A DNA stretch of 64,000 bases from Cloeon dipterum (GCF_949628265.1 NC_088788.1:11594001-11658000); one strand, 5' to 3'. Counted from the first letter of the stretch, positions 24,201 through 37,500 are shown. Notes: a model not told the origin generated them from the sequence alone. Numbers and translations are program-made.

Positions 24201-26876
24201 GGAGAAAACTGAAACGCAGACCAAACTTGCCAACATCAGCAAGGAACGCGAAACGCTGGCCAAAAATCTGCAAAGCATGCAGGCGGCATGTGACAGGAGT
24301 GCGGACGAAGCTGAGGCCGCCAAGGAAAAGCTCAAGGGAACGGAAAAGCAGTTGACCAGGGCTGGAGAAGAACTCGCAAAATCGAGGAGTCAGTATGTCG
24401 AAGCCTGCGAAAAAATTTCCACAGGAGAAGCTAAACTGAAGCAAATCAAAGAGGAACTCGACGCCGCGAAAGCTGAAATTAAAAGACACACTGTATTAAA
24501 CTTGGAAGTGGCCGCTTACGAGAAGAGTGGCGCTGAGCAAGACCGCAAGTTGAAAGACATGACGAAGGAGATAGAAACCTTGAGCGCGCAACTGGAGTGC
24601 CAGAAAAAGCTGGCCAACGAAGGAAAGACCAGCATATCAGGCTGGGAAGAAAAATATACGACGCTGTTATCTGCTAAGGAAAAACAAGACGACGAGCTTG
24701 CTGAGAGGAAAACGCACTCTCAAGAGCTGGAGACGAAACTCGCTGAAAAGGTACAGAAGCTCGCTGAGTCGGAAGCGAACTTTGAAGCGCAGAGGTCTCA
24801 GCTAGAGCGAGTTGAACTGAATCTTGCTCACGTGTCAGCTGAGAAACTGAAAATCGAAGATGACACGAGCAGGCTGAAAGAACAAGTGTCGCGGCAAATC
24901 AGGGTTATGGAGGAGGAAGCGTCGAATGCTCGTGCCACCATCCAGGAGAGAGACGACGAAATGGCCAAGCTGAGATCAGAATTTGAAGGCTACAAAGTCA
25001 GGGCTCAAGCAGCCTTGCACAGAGCTCAGCAGCAGCAACCACCAAAGGAGGAAAATAATCCAGACAGGGAAAGCGAGTTGTCCTTGTTGAAAGCTACCGT
25101 AGAGCGTCTGCAAACTGCCCTTTGTGATGCTTCGAGTAAGGAGAAAGCTCTTCAAGTGAGTATTGGATTTTATTTATAAAAATATCTCTGGTATTTAAAC
25201 GTGGGAATATTTATTTGCTACGAGGAAAAGGAATTTTACGATATGGATCTAATCTGCGCGGAACACACTTAACAAAAAAATGGGTGGTATAATTTACAAG
25301 GAAACCCCGCATACCGTCCGAAATTAAAAGTAATTTATTTTACATCAGATATGTAGACTTTTATTAAACTGTTTAATGGTAAAAGTGCAATAATTATTAA
25401 ATTTTCACAACGTTTTATTGGCCAAAAGTGACTTCAATTTAAAAATTAAGTGGTAATTAGAAAGCAATGCTGGATAGAAAAGCGTTTGATTTGTGGTTTG
25501 TTTATATCACAGAAGTTTACACCTTTGATGTCATAATGAATTGAAATTCCGGACATTTTTCTCAAAGTCTTTATTACGCTCTAAAGACGATAGCTTAAAG
25601 GGAAATGTCGCCGTGCAACGTAAAACACTTTGAGATGGTAAAACGTTTTTTTTTAACAAAATATTAAAATCGCATAACAATATTTATATGTCCTCATTAT
25701 TTTTTTATGTTTAAAAAACAAGATTCAAATTCTCAAATACCTTCTCCTGGGTTTAGGTTGTATAGTTTTATAACGTGTGCGATTTATTTATGTTCTTCAA
25801 ACTTCACTCAAAGTCAAGTCACCAAAGGAGTAGAGCCATTTTCTAAATTTCAGAAGTCTTTCAACTTGTGTATTAATTTCATTAAATTTTTCCATTTCTT
25901 AATGTTTTCCCAGATTTCCCAGAAAATCCCAAAGTAGGTTTTTCAATCAGTTGAAAAGTGACGAATATAAATATAGGTTGCTTCATTTTTCTGATCAATC
26001 TCTTTACTAATTGTACGATTCATGTGATTCCAGTTGGAAATTTCTGCAATCAGCGGGCAGTATACAGATAGTCAAACGACAACCAGACGCTTGATCGACC
26101 AGATCACAGAACTCAACGCCAGAAATGAAGACCTCAGTGCAAAACTGAAAAAGACGGAAGACAGCCTGAAGGAAACAAACAGACAGCAAAAGCTGACGGT
26201 CGACACACTGGCCAGCTCGTACAAACAACAACTAATGGAGGCTGAGACTCGACACAAAGCGCAAATGGCCAGTCTGATGGAGGAGAAAAAGGAGCAGGCA
26301 CCGCATGAAGAGCTGGCTCCACCGGTGTCTCTGCAGAGGAGAGAAGAAGGCGAAGGCTCGGAAAATGTCGACTCCTTGAAAGGCAACGCGAGCATAAACA
26401 GTAGGGAGCCGATTCCTCTCGACCGTTTGCTCTCCAGCTCCAGCGACTACGCAGACGACGCCAAAAGCGAGGCCTCCTTTGACGCTGCAAGCATGATGTC
26501 ATCAACCATCGCCTCCGAGAAGAGGGTCAAGCACTTATCTGCGCTGCTGAGCGAGTCTGAAGCCGACCTTGCCCGCTTGACGCACCAAAATGCCATCCTC
26601 AAGGAGGAAATCAGGAGACAGCAGCGGTGTGCCGAGCGTCTGCAGCACACAGAGAAGAACGGTGAGTATCTGAAGAATGTCGTGCTCAAGTTTGTGACGC
26701 TGCAGAGTGGAGACGAACGCGCCCGCTTGGTACCTGTGCTGAACACAATCCTAAAACTGAGCCCAGAAGAAATGCAACAGTTGCAGACTGTTGCCACCCC
26801 CACCACCCCTACCACGCCGACGCCCAACCAGGGTGGTTGGGGCAGCTACCTCCACCTGTGGTCGGGCACCCACTAA
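21233..26876 (+). CDS. GCC2: GCC2/GCC185-type golgin with C-terminal GRIP domain
   Basis: GCC185 is a trans-Golgi tether. A long parallel coiled coil captures endosome-derived vesicles, and a GRIP domain anchors it through Arl1/Rab GTPases. Five exons: 21233-21332, 21569-21633, 21690-22022, 22879-25155 and 26034-26876. All have GT/AG borders, and the 3618 nt give 1205 aa. The N-terminus (LEALSKEEVIQKYKNLL...AQKAK) is the family's conserved start. Residues about 35-1100 are almost continuous heptad coiled coil rich in E, K, L, Q and A, with a low-complexity acidic/Ser break around 1010-1080. The GRIP domain lies at about 1135-1180 (EYLKNVVLKFV..., LVPVLNTILKLSPEE). The tail GWGSYLHLWSG closely resembles that of vertebrate GCC2, which separates it from golgin-97, golgin-245 and GCC88. 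The coiled coil alone would not be diagnostic. Confidence 0.92.
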
Positions 26877-27371
26877 CGACGTGCTTCCTCTTTGGTTCTC
26901 CTAGTGGTTATTTTCAATCCTGACATTCCCATTTAAAAATCAGGTGAAAAATTTTATGTTTCTGTTCGTTTTTTTGTCGTGTGCTTCAAGTCAAAGAATA
27001 CTGTGATTTTCTATTGGAATTTTAGGGTTGTATTCATTTAGGACCTGTAAGTCTCGATCTGAGTGAGAGTGTATCGCGTAACCTGGTAACCTTTTCAAGG
27101 TTTATCCTCCTCAATTAAAAGATAGGCATGATAATTCCTTTAAAGGAGAGGATAAAGTGTAATCATTACTCCAAAATTTAAGAGTGTTATTTACATGGCA
27201 GGAAGGAATCTTAACAAAAAAATTGCCTAAGTATTTGTCAGGCACCTCCGCCACATTGACCAAAATTAAGGGTCCTATTTGAATACAGCCTCCACACGTA
27301 ACATACCAATTTCATGATTCCATCCTAGTAATAATATTGCATTTTGTAAAGATGTCAGATTTTAGAGTGTT

Positions 27372-27377
27372 AATAAA
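27372..27377 (+). terminator. poly(A) signal of GCC2
   Basis: AATAAA about 495 bp past the GCC2 stop, in an AT-rich 3' UTR. It lies only 27 bp from the opposing TMEM192 signal at 27404-27409. Confidence 0.5.
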
Positions 27378-27403
27378 TTGCCTGAAGTATAAAATTCCAA
27401 AGT

Positions 27404-27409
27404 TTTATT
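27404..27409 (-). terminator. poly(A) signal of TMEM192
   Basis: AATAAA on the minus strand, about 95 bp past the TMEM192 stop. Cleavage 10-30 nt further on would fall at or across the GCC2 3' end. Confidence 0.5.
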
Positions 27410-27503
27410 TAGTACATGATAGAGATTTAGTCTACAGAGATTAGAGAAATAATATTAACGTGGAATTAATAGCTAAATTGACTGGGTTTCGTATCTAAAA
27501 GTA

Positions 27504-28698
27504 TCAGTCGTCCCCTCCATTCAGTCTGGCGTTCAGCTGGACCAGCTTCTGGCCCAGCTGAGCGTTATGCTCCTTCAAATACCTAATCAGATCAGCTTGT
27601 TGCTCCAACAGAAGTGCAGTTTGGTCAGTTCGCTCTCTGCCAAAATAATAGGACTAAATCTGATTTGTGGTTTTTATTTGCCGTTGTACTCACCTGAAAC
27701 CAACCTCTCCCTTTTTGAACAGTGAGTCATCCACCACACTGGCCAGCCATTCTTCTCGTTGCACATCAGGAGGGGGTTGAACACGATTGAATCGCATCAC
27801 CCGCACTAATATTCAACATTCATTTTCAGTTATAAATTAGAAAAAAAGTTAAAGCATTTTACTTGTGTAGGACACTAGGAATGGCATCATGGTCAGGTTC
27901 TGGACAAGTACCACGGCAGCAATGTAAATAACAGGCGTGAAGAATTTGTAAGCTGGATTTTCGCACTTGGTGATGAGGTCGATGCCGTAAATTTCATGCA
28001 CAATTGTTGAAACTAGGAGGAGAAACACGTTTCCTGAAAGTAACATTGTTGTTATTTAGAATTTCTTTGAGAGAGGTTCACAAATATCCAACCTAGTGTA
28101 GCAATGTGAGAAGGCATTGCGTACAAAATTCTCAGGTCTAACACAAAATCCAGGTAGCCTGCTTGCCGAACCTTCTCGTGGCACCTCCCAATGTAGAAAT
28201 GGGTAATCTTTTAGTTTAAAAAATTAATTTATCTTGATTGCTCTCCTTTACAATAAAAAATACCATCATGAACATCCAGAACAAGATTTGAGCGTAAACT
28301 ATGAAGTAGAACGGCTCGCAAGCATGCCTATCCAAGGGCCAGGCAAGGACCAGGGCAATGGCCAATACTGATAAAATTATCTAGAAAAAATTAAAAATGG
28401 TGAGGTAAAAATTTTAAATGAAAAAATAAACTAATTTCTTATTACGCATGCCGTGATCTGGAGAATAGCGCAGGTTGTTGTGTTCAGTGGTTTGAAAAAC
28501 TCATCCAAGCAACCGTTCCCTAGAACAGGCTGCAAAATTCGGATATCATCATCATCAGAGTTGACGGAACCTTCATTGCCAAAGGAAAAGCCACCCTGTA
28601 GAGATTTGAATAGTTAAAAAATTCAACGCAAACGCAGTTGTTAGCGGTAAAAGTTTTACCCCAGCTGTGCGACTAGGACTCCTGGCAAGGCTAACCAT
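27504..28698 (-). CDS. TMEM192: TMEM192, lysosomal/late endosomal membrane protein
   Basis: TMEM192 is a four-pass protein of lysosomes and late endosomes with both ends in the cytosol; its molecular role is poorly defined. Seven exons: 28660-28698, 28446-28595, 28264-28380, 28093-28207, 27863-28033, 27694-27805 and 27504-27636. The 837 nt give 278 aa (human 271). A first exon of only 13 codons starts at ATG 28698. Four hydrophobic segments are visible near residues 50-75, 81-107, 136-158 and 170-193. The family marks are the RVMRFNRVQPPPDV stretch after the last membrane segment and a C-terminal coiled coil containing LIRYLKEHNAQLGQKL. A short acidic DDDDIR motif precedes the first membrane segment. 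Individual exons are too short to recognise alone; identification rests on the joined chain. Confidence 0.92.
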
Positions 28699-29416
28699 TT
28701 TGCCCTAGCCTCTCCCCTTATTACACTGAAATTTTAAGATAAATTTCGTTAAACGTTTACTGATAATTAGAATTGAAGCGTTGTTGTACCTGCGATAGAT
28801 TTGCGCAAATTAAAATGACAGGAACAAAAGTGAAGAGGCGTCGTCTCTTTGTTTACGCTCGGCTCTTTACTCCCTCCACCAGCTGATGACCCTCAAATCT
28901 CTCTCAATTCAAAGTGTCAGCGCGCAATGATATACTGACACCACTGGAATTTACGGAATTTACCTTTGAAAATTTTAATTTTCATTTATTAAATAGAAGT
29001 TTTTGGAATTTCAATGATTTATATATCCGCATTTAGTATTTTTTACGGCAAAATTAATAGTTTTTCTCTATTTTTGATTAATAATTTTTGTCAACATGGA
29101 TTTTAATGATATTTTTGTGTTAAAAGCAAAACAATTTTATCCATTTTTTAAACAAAAGCAAACACATTAAAATTTATTATATTAAACAATATAATATTAG
29201 CCAAATTAATGATAATTCACCGCTATCGTTTATTTTGTCACGTTGGCTAGAACTCAATTAATTTAAATACGCAGATACTCAAAATTATGAACAAAAATTC
29301 ATTTTTTTTATTAGCACATAATTGTAATATGCGACTTTTTTAGGATTTGAAATAAATAGGAAACTTGAAGAGTATTAATAAACTATTTTGAAGTCAGAAA
29401 TTTAACAGCAATCAAT
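28699..29416. other. AT-rich spacer between IBA57 and TMEM192
   Basis: Both neighbours are on the minus strand. About 28700-28920 is more GC-rich and presumably carries the TMEM192 promoter. The remainder is very AT-rich. No gene or repeat was recognised. Confidence 0.5.
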
Positions 29417-29422
29417 TTTATT
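29417..29422 (-). terminator. poly(A) signal of IBA57
   Basis: AATAAA on the minus strand, about 31 bp past the IBA57 stop codon, implying a very short 3' UTR. Confidence 0.5.
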
Positions 29423-29452
29423 AATATTTTCCTTTAATATTTTTTTAACATT

Positions 29453-30418
29453 TCACTGATCGCTAACAGGTTTATCTTTGGACACTTCAGATGGCCACCA
29501 TTCAGGTCTTTTTGTCTTCAATTTCAAATTCCCGATGGTTAGATTTTCCGCTTCTTTCAGAACTTCAGCAACCCTGAGAAGAGCAACTCCTATTCCTGCT
29601 TCAGAAGCGCCTCTTAATTTGCCCACGTTTTTTCCACTCGGATCAGTGATTGGTGAATCAAAAGCAGGCAATTTCTGCGTTGGCTCGAAGAAAACGGGCA
29701 TCAGTCTTTTCCTCACAACCCCTGTGTGATGCGTCCTTGCGGTCAGTTCCTGGCCGATGTAGCACCCCTTGTGGAAGCTAACGCCATGCAAGTAATCACA
29801 GTTGGCTTCGAGTGGGAAGCAGTTGCCAGAGGGCAGTTCCTCGACGCCTTCACCCACTCCGAGACTCATTCGGAGCATCTTGTAATCTCCAGACGTGCAG
29901 CGAGGGTGCTCACCTCCCTTGAGTAAGATTCTAAATCCCAGTTGTTTAATTCTGGGGTCCCTACAGATGACTAGGCTTGAATTTTCCTTGGCGAGCGCTT
30001 TGACGCTTTCCTCAACTGAAGTACCAAAAGCAGCGAGCACAGGATAGTCACAGGTTTCAATGCCGATCTTCCTTCTCACTTTGTACATTGTTAGATGCTT
30101 TTTCAGCACAGCCTCGGCTTTTTTGTCACACTCCACTAAAAAGCTTTCTTTGGATTCTCCGTAAATTATGGAGTCGAAAATGACTCGTCCTTTGGTGTTC
30201 AAGAACATGCAGTACATGGATAACGCTCCTTCTTCCAGGTGACGCATGTCATTGGTGATCAGCCCTTGGAGAAAGGACGAAGCCTCGGCGCCATAGACTT
30301 TGATGAGGGATCGATTTTCTAGCTTTTCCACTTTGCACGGGGCATCTTCAAATCTTGAAATGGAGCGTCTAATAAGATAGCCAACGGCAGAGCTCCTGTT
30401 TAAAAGTGGCAGCCTCAT
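29453..30418 (-). CDS. IBA57: IBA57, mitochondrial Fe-S cluster assembly factor
   Basis: IBA57 is a folate-fold (GcvT-like) protein that works with ISCA1/ISCA2 in the matrix to make 4Fe-4S clusters for aconitase, lipoate synthase and respiratory complexes. The coding part is a single exon of 321 aa (human 356). I chose ATG 30418 because TTGTTATTACAG ends just before it (a likely leader-intron acceptor) and because it opens with a basic, Arg- and Ser-containing presequence (MRLPLLNRSSAVGYLIRRS). An in-frame ATG 16 codons upstream would fall in that intron. The signature KGCYIGQELTARTHHTG with its conserved Cys is intact, as are the FLQGLITND and GRVIFDSIIY segments of the fold. It lies head-to-head with kindlin. 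Confidence 0.96.
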   Translation of the reverse strand: MRLPLLNRSSAVGYLIRRSISRFEDAPCKVEKLENRSLIKVYGAEASSFLQGLITNDMRHLEEGALSMYCMFLNTKGRVIFDSIIYGESKESFLVECDKKAEAVLKKHLTMYKVRRKIGIETCDYPVLAAFGTSVEESVKALAKENSSLVICRDPRIKQLGFRILLKGGEHPRCTSGDYKMLRMSLGVGEGVEELPSGNCFPLEANCDYLHGVSFHKGCYIGQELTARTHHTGVVRKRLMPVFFEPTQKLPAFDSPITDPSGKNVGKLRGASEAGIGVALLRVAEVLKEAENLTIGNLKLKTKRPEWWPSEVSKDKPVSDQ

Positions 30419-31582
30419 TGTTCTGTAATAACAAAATTCAAATAAATCAAGGATTATGTAAGACATTTTACGAAGACCAACCTACTTTCCAATAATTTAA
30501 ATTCTCATGTGACTCATGTGAGAGGATTGATGCACCAAATTTGTTCAAAAGAGAATAAATACTCAGCAAACTTGGGCGCTGATTGTGCTGCTGCAATGAC
30601 TGTAATTATATCATTCCTCAAATTGCTTCATAAACAAATATAATTATTATTGAAGCTTGCAGCAAAGAAAGAAGTGCGTACTAGAGCACACAGGTAAATA
30701 AAATCAGCTGGGTTTGTTTGTACGTAAAGGAGCGAAAGTACTAAAGCAGCCTTTGTTAGTGCAGAGAGATAATTCTAAAAACAAATGCGTAAAATTAAAA
30801 TATTTTTAAGTATAAAGCGTTTAAAAATATATTTACTTTGCTTTAAAAGTACAAAATTCAGAAATACCAGCATTATTTGTTATCTCCTTTCTACACACAC
30901 TCCATTCAAAACTTTGTGTTTTCTGCAGTTTTGTGCTGCCCAGTGCTGCCGTCAGTGCCAAAGATATACACCACCTTTTGCTTGTTGCGTCGAATGGAAT
31001 TCACTGAAACATCCAGCTGACGTCAAAAATCATGCACTTGTTTTCTTGAATTCGCCATATAAGGCAAAGTCGCTGCACACGTAATGCACTGGCCGAGTGC
31101 CCGGTTGGCCGCCTCTTTTGAAACTTAGCGCCGAACGGTGGCCGAATCGGCCGCGAGCCGCCGAAAATCACGCGTCTGAGATCGCGGCGGGCGCGAGCAG
31201 ATCGAAATTCGGCTCGCTGCTGACGTCATCCGGCTAGACAAGCTGATTTTGGGCAAGGTTGAACGTGAGTGTGCGCTGCGTTGCCGCCGTTCCATGCGGC
31301 TTCAGCGGTGGAGTGGAGACTGGCAGTCAACACAAGCACAAGCCAAGAAGCGGTCGACACGGTCGGACGGCACACAACCCGGACAGTACATTTCCCCTCA
31401 GTGCACGCCGGACGGCGCCAACACCGACACCTTATCGCTGATCGGCTGATAAAAAGCGCAACCTGGCACGTTATCACTTCAGCAACTTCGGTAAAGCCAA
31501 GTATGGCCAAGTGGTGAGTTCAGCGCCGTGGACCCCAGTCGGAAAATTTCACCAAGAAGAGGAGCCGCCGACCAACACCAGG
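30419..31582. promoter_or_regulatory. divergent promoter region of IBA57 and kindlin
   Basis: This spacer of about 1.2 kb separates two divergent starts. About 31080-31560 is GC- and CpG-rich, in contrast with the AT-rich left part, and likely holds the kindlin promoter and 5' UTR. Two donor-like strings, AACGTGAGT at 31262-31270 and GTGGTGAGTT at 31511-31520, suggest alternative leader splicing. A short upstream frame ATG GCC AAG TGG TGA lies at 31503-31517. No TATA box stands out at a fitting distance. Confidence 0.4.
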
Positions 31583-34500
31583 ATGATGTCCAACGGCCAG
31601 ATCGTGGGCGATGGCTCTTGGAACCTCAGGGTTTTCATCACCGACTTCGAAATGGAGCGCACCCTGCGGGTCAAGGGGGATTTGCACATTGGAGGAGTCA
31701 TGCTAAAGCTCGTGGAGGAGCTTGGTGAGTACCAACATTTTTTTATAAAAAAAATTTCCCAACAATCCCTGGCTAAAAAATCCTGTTATCTATTTAAATT
31801 CTCGAAAATTAGAAATGCAAATAAGCTTCTTATTATGTGTAATTAAGCTGCTCCGTTCGGCGTTAATTGGCGTGAAAATAATCCGAGGCAGGTATAAGTG
31901 ACGGATTATCCACCTCCGAGTGGCACGTTCGTATCGGGTTTGTTTTGGATCGTAGGCGCTAGGCTAGGCAAGCGTGCGAGGTCAGTGTGCCACATTATTA
32001 TTTGTACCTCGGGACCATCTGCTGGTGCGAAGCCCATCTGGGCACGCCCCTTGTGCGGCGAGGGCGCGATAAGGGCGCGCAAGCCGATAACAGCGGCCAG
32101 AGGGGTCGGTTCGCCTGCCGAGGGAGCGTCGGGAGAAGGCCAGCCGCCAATTATTCGCACCATCTGCAGCCTGTTATTAGGCTGGCAGGCAAAGGACACT
32201 CCGCGGCCAGCTTTCACTTCTCACCGTGCCGATTGTTGACTCGGGCAGCCGCCGACTCTGGTGCGGATCATCGGCTTAAGTTTAGTGAGATCGAATGGCT
32301 TGATAATGAGCTGTCTCGACTGCGATTTCGGTGGACATATCGTCATCTGATTTGAGTCCAGAGAGAGTGTTAAAAATTGAATCGGGAACTAAGCCATTAT
32401 TTGACACATCTTGGCAGGTTAAAAATTTCTCCAATTTTGAAATTAATTTTATTCATTTCACTAAGACCAGGATGTGATTTTGTATTTTGGCGAGTTAAAA
32501 AGATAAGAAGGCGCCTTTTTTGTGTCATACACATATTATGTCAGAGTTTATAGTGATGTAAAAAAAATTAAGAATTTAATTTAGTGTGTTTGTCGCTAGT
32601 AAAGTCAATAAAGGAGTTGACAAAAACAGCTAGCATTATCTTCATGTAGTGCGGCTTTTTATTTAGTGATATCAAAGATTGTGAAACGAGAACTTACTCA
32701 CTCGCTTCTTAGAATTAATATTTACACTGCATTATGGTGCTTTAACAAACCTTAAAACCAATACTGGCAAAGAATTAAAACAGTCGAGCGGGCCACAGAA
32801 AATACTTCCAAAATATCAAATATTGGGAAGGATAATATATTATTGTGACCTAGATGATCAGCAATTTAAAATATTGGCCATTGTCAAACTAATATTTCCG
32901 AGCCAAGAAATATGTTTTTAAAAGACTCAAATAAAGATATGGAAATCAAAACAACACGAATTGAAAAATTCATGATTGTGCCAATTGTGCTAAATTTCAG
33001 CTGGCCAATTTTAGAATTATTTTAGACACACGCTTCTAAGATTATTTTTCAAGAAGTGTCTATTGACTTAAACCAGTCTTAAAGGAAATTAGTCATCCTG
33101 TAATTCACTTTCAGTAGAATTTCATTAGCATGCGCACCGGAAATCGGCCAAAATTACACCTGAGTCATTTGTGCGTCACCGCAAGCACATTAGTTTATCG
33201 TTTCCAATCGCAAGGTCGAGGCTTCTAGGACGTGCGTGTGTCTGCAACGAGCAGGGTTCGCCGACCTGACTAGAAAACGTCATCCACGCCATTCCGTCAG
33301 GGATCGAGTTAAATATGTTCGAAATGAAACATCACTGTTTATGATTTCCACTCTGCATGGTAGCCGATTATTAAACGTCAAAAGTCTCTCCACGCGCCGT
33401 GTTATTCCGGGCGTCGTTCCAATTTATCGCTATAATCGAATTAAATCCATTCCGAAGCAGGCGTGCTGCATATTATTGTTGTTGGTTTGGTTCGGCGGCA
33501 ATTGCTCTATTCAGCGGCATTGCGTGATGCACCGAATTCGAGGGGGAAAGGGAGCACGCGCGTCTGTCAAAAGCTGGAAGGCACGTGCCCCTTTCCCGGC
33601 CGGCTTCCGCCGCCGCCGAGGGTGCAAACAGACCTTGTTCAAAACGCGACCAACTACACAACTGACTGACTGACTGCTTCGCTCTCGTGCAAGCAGTAAG
33701 CAGGCCCGCGCGTTTTAATTTGGGCTGCTGCCGGCGCCGAAAATAGACGCGCCGGTGGAACTACTAACGCATCTGCCCACTCGGCTCTCGAGACTTGCAT
33801 TTCCACACCTTCTGCCCCCGGTGCTTCTGCTGCTGCTGCTTGCCACGCCGCCACCGCCGCACAGGATATCATCATTTGTCCCGCTTTTTTTCTCGTTTCT
33901 TGAAACAACACTATCGTGTTGCACGGAAGTCGGCTTTTTTGACTTCGATCCTAATATTTCGAATTAATGAACCTGAGTTTCAAAGCTTGATTTCAATGTC
34001 GAGAGTAATTCGGTTGGTTAACCATAACAATATTGCTACTGCGCTTGTTAATTGAAGTTTTTGTTGTCTTATAAAGAGAAAACATAAAAGACTTTATCTA
34101 AGAACAAGATAAACATATTATTATTGTTTTAAAATACGAGTTACACAGTTTACTGTTTACTCTTGACAAACAGGTGCTCAAAATTATGAAAAATTAAAAG
34201 AAAAAAAATCGGGAAAGTATTCCAGTGATCTGGATAAAAATGTCATTTTTTTATTTGCTTGCAGTACATAGAGCTTTACAGACAATCAATTGAGAACATT
34301 TTGAATTTTTGACTAAAGCAAGTTTTTCGGATTTTGCCCAATTACTCGAAAAATTAATTGATTTCAATGTCTCTCTTCGCGATTTATCAAACGGCGTGCG
34401 AATTGTGATCATAGTTTCCTTTCTGGCAAAATAAATCCTGATTTTCAGTAAAGAAAGTGCTCACCAATTGATTCTGTAGCAGATGTAAACTTTAAAGCAG

Positions 34501-37500
34501 TTTTCTTCGCTTGGAAAATTTTTAAACTCTTTCCTAGTTTTTAGAGAATATTTCAATTCCAAATGATTTTTAAGACATTTTCTGTACCGCTTTACTTAAA
34601 TTTTCAGGAAAAAGTCGTTGCTATTATTCCATTTCAGTTAATCCCGTTCAAGGGACAGCTGGAGGCTAGATCGTTTACTGACTTTTGAAGAGAAAAACGG
34701 TTCCCCTTTTCATTAATGCAGACGCTCGTTGAAAGCAATTTTTATAACTGCAAACACGTGCGCATTTTCCATTTGGCCGACACAGGAAGCTGGCGAAATA
34801 GTTCCCCTGCTGATTCGAAAATTGAAGCGTAATTCGTATTCGGTGGCTGCAAGTATAAGTAATGCAAGCGAACGCACATCCTGCATTGATTCCCAGCGTG
34901 GATTAAGCTTTCTAATTTCGTTTGCTCGACTTACGGGGCAATAATCCGAACTCATAACCACGGGTTTCACGTCCTCGTTACGACAATGCCGAAGATTTCA
35001 CCGTAAATAAAAGCCTGTCGGTTGTTGGATGTAAATTTCAGTGACAGCCAGCGAATTCGTAAATTGCTCCGCGGCTGACCGACCATCTGCTGCGACGCCG
35101 TCGTCGGCGGCCGGAGCAATTTTCTGGGTTTATCGCCGCCCCCGCGAATTGCTCTCGCTGACCCACGCCCCATTAGAGACGCCGCGCATATATAAACCAA
35201 TTTGGGTCACAAACGCACAACGCACTCGCTTCGTGTGAATTCGTACGCCTGCCTGTCTGCCTTCATTGGAGTACTGGGCTTTGTTTGCGGACATGCGCGT
35301 CGCGCCTAAAATAAGTGGTGCTGGAATTCGCTCCTTGCCCCAACGACGGAGTTTTCGCTCGGTTAAGTAACCAAATAAGCCGAGAAAAAACGGAGCCGAG
35401 AGGCAAAATTGAAAATTTTGGGCGATAATGAACGATAATTTAAATAAGATTTTGGCACAGGCCTTAATAGAGACGTAAGAATTTTCGCTGTATCCTCGGG
35501 CTCCTCTCGTTCATCGCAAATTGGCCAATTTGCACTCACGAATCCGGCTGTTTGTTTTAACTGCCAGAGGTTGTAAAGTTCAACGATTAATTTACATTTA
35601 GTTCTCCTGTGCGTAATCAGACCCCTTTTTTCGAGTCTCGCTCATTGAGCCATTGTCGGATGGCAGCGTCTGGCAACCGATTTTCGAGCACATTAACTTC
35701 CACCCCCCATTTTCACACATGCAGCTTGGAATTCCGCTGGCAGGCAGGGCAGGCGTCTCTGGCACAACATGTGTGCTCTCGAAGCTACACTGCATCTCGT
35801 CGTTGGGTCCTTATCTTATATTTTAATATTTTTATGACGCACAGAGAGCAGAAAGGGAAATGAGATCCTGCGCGCGGCAATGAAAGGCGCGCTCTGTGTG
35901 CACCGGCGCAACAGACGCAGCCTTGTTCCAGCGTCAGGGCGAACGAGCGCCCTTTTGATGATGCCAATGAGTTTTTCCGACCCGAACGAACGACAGAAAG
36001 GTGCCGCCGAGCGAGGCTGGCCGCTCGCTCGCTCGCTCGGACGCATATTTATGTGCATACTCCTCCGCCTCGTCGAAATACGTTCGCGGGACTTAAATGG
36101 ACCTCGCGGTGCCCGTACGGTAGGTGCGCCTCCGCGGCCGGCTGCCCACGTGCGATTCTGCCTACTCGCTGCCCGAGGACAATGGCAAGCGGCTGTTCAC
36201 GCACGCACCAGAGCACCTGCGAATTGTAATTTCAATTGTGGCGGTTACATGCGCCAGAGATAAGCACACGGATTCGCCTTGTCTTGTCGGGCCGTGTTTA
36301 ATGCTTCCGAGCATAAAAAACGAGTGTTTTTAGCCTTTGAATATTTTTCTTATACTTATCAAAGTGACTATTTGTTGTAAAAAAATCTAGTAGTCTTGAA
36401 TCCATGAGTTAACAGAATTCGTGGAATCCGTCAGTGTCCTTCGGAGGCCGAAATAGATCACGGATTAACCCTTTCAGCAGATTTACGGTCTTCCTGACGT
36501 TAACATCTTAAATATTATGATCCTTCTGATCCTTGGGTGAGATTTACGAGCGCCGATTTTCGTCTCAACGTTTCACGTTTGCTTTCTAATTGTTGTTGTC
36601 GGACTGCGCCAGCAATTTGCCGCAAAACCAACTTATGATGTGTGTTTATTTCGTCACTGCAGAACAGTTTCACAATCAGACGTGCTTGCTGTTGTGTACA
36701 TTCTTTTAACACGACGCAAGTGCTCGTGCATCTCAATGAGATGGAAATTACACTCGGAGTATGTGTGCGGCGCCACGCGAACAGTGAGCATTTAATTTTC
36801 CGCCTTGTTCACATGTACGTCGACCCGCCACGGATAATTGCAGCGGAAAATTCTGTGGGACGAATCATCAAATTGCTATCCGACTCAAAATCTTGTGAAT
36901 GAAATTTGGTTGGGCGTGCTATAATACGGATGATTATTATTCTTGTACACAAAATTGGGTGTAAAAGTATATATTGTAGCTCATCATATTATAGAGTTAT
37001 TATTTTGAGCGATTCAGGTTCAGAGACAGCAAAAATTCAATTTGGAAGTAAATATTATTTTTCAGCCCTCGGATGTATTTCCGGAGCTGTAATTACCGTC
37101 GATGGGAGGGTAAACAATTCCCACCGACAACAACAAACAATTCCCACCGGATTTTATGAGCTCAAAAACGGAAATTTCCACGAGTTTGAGTTCATGTTAC
37201 ACTTCCAACGCCCATCGGTCTGCTCAATGATAAATTATGCATCAGATAAGGCCGGAGAACACGATGGCGAGTGTCGTACTACACAATGATATCAAATGGC
37301 CGGTCAGCTGAATTAGCCGTAATGAGGAGGACGAAAAACTAATAATGCTGTTGTGCCGCGGTGCCGAATTAATATGCGTCCAGCGAGCTCGTTTCTATTG
37401 TGCGGAGGAAGTCATGCCGCGGCCATAAATTAACCGATCCAATCACGCGTAATTGCAGACGGGCCAATCGAATCCTCTCGCGGACGGCTCGAGTTTCGGC

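Noticed and set aside
23965..24489. 174-codon antisense frame inside GCC2
   Set aside because: Mirror of coiled-coil coding sequence, rich in Phe/Leu/Ser; no independent signal.
33236..33673. 145-codon + frame in kindlin intron 1
   Set aside because: No family features, competing frames on both strands, no matching splice sites; chance in CpG-rich sequence.
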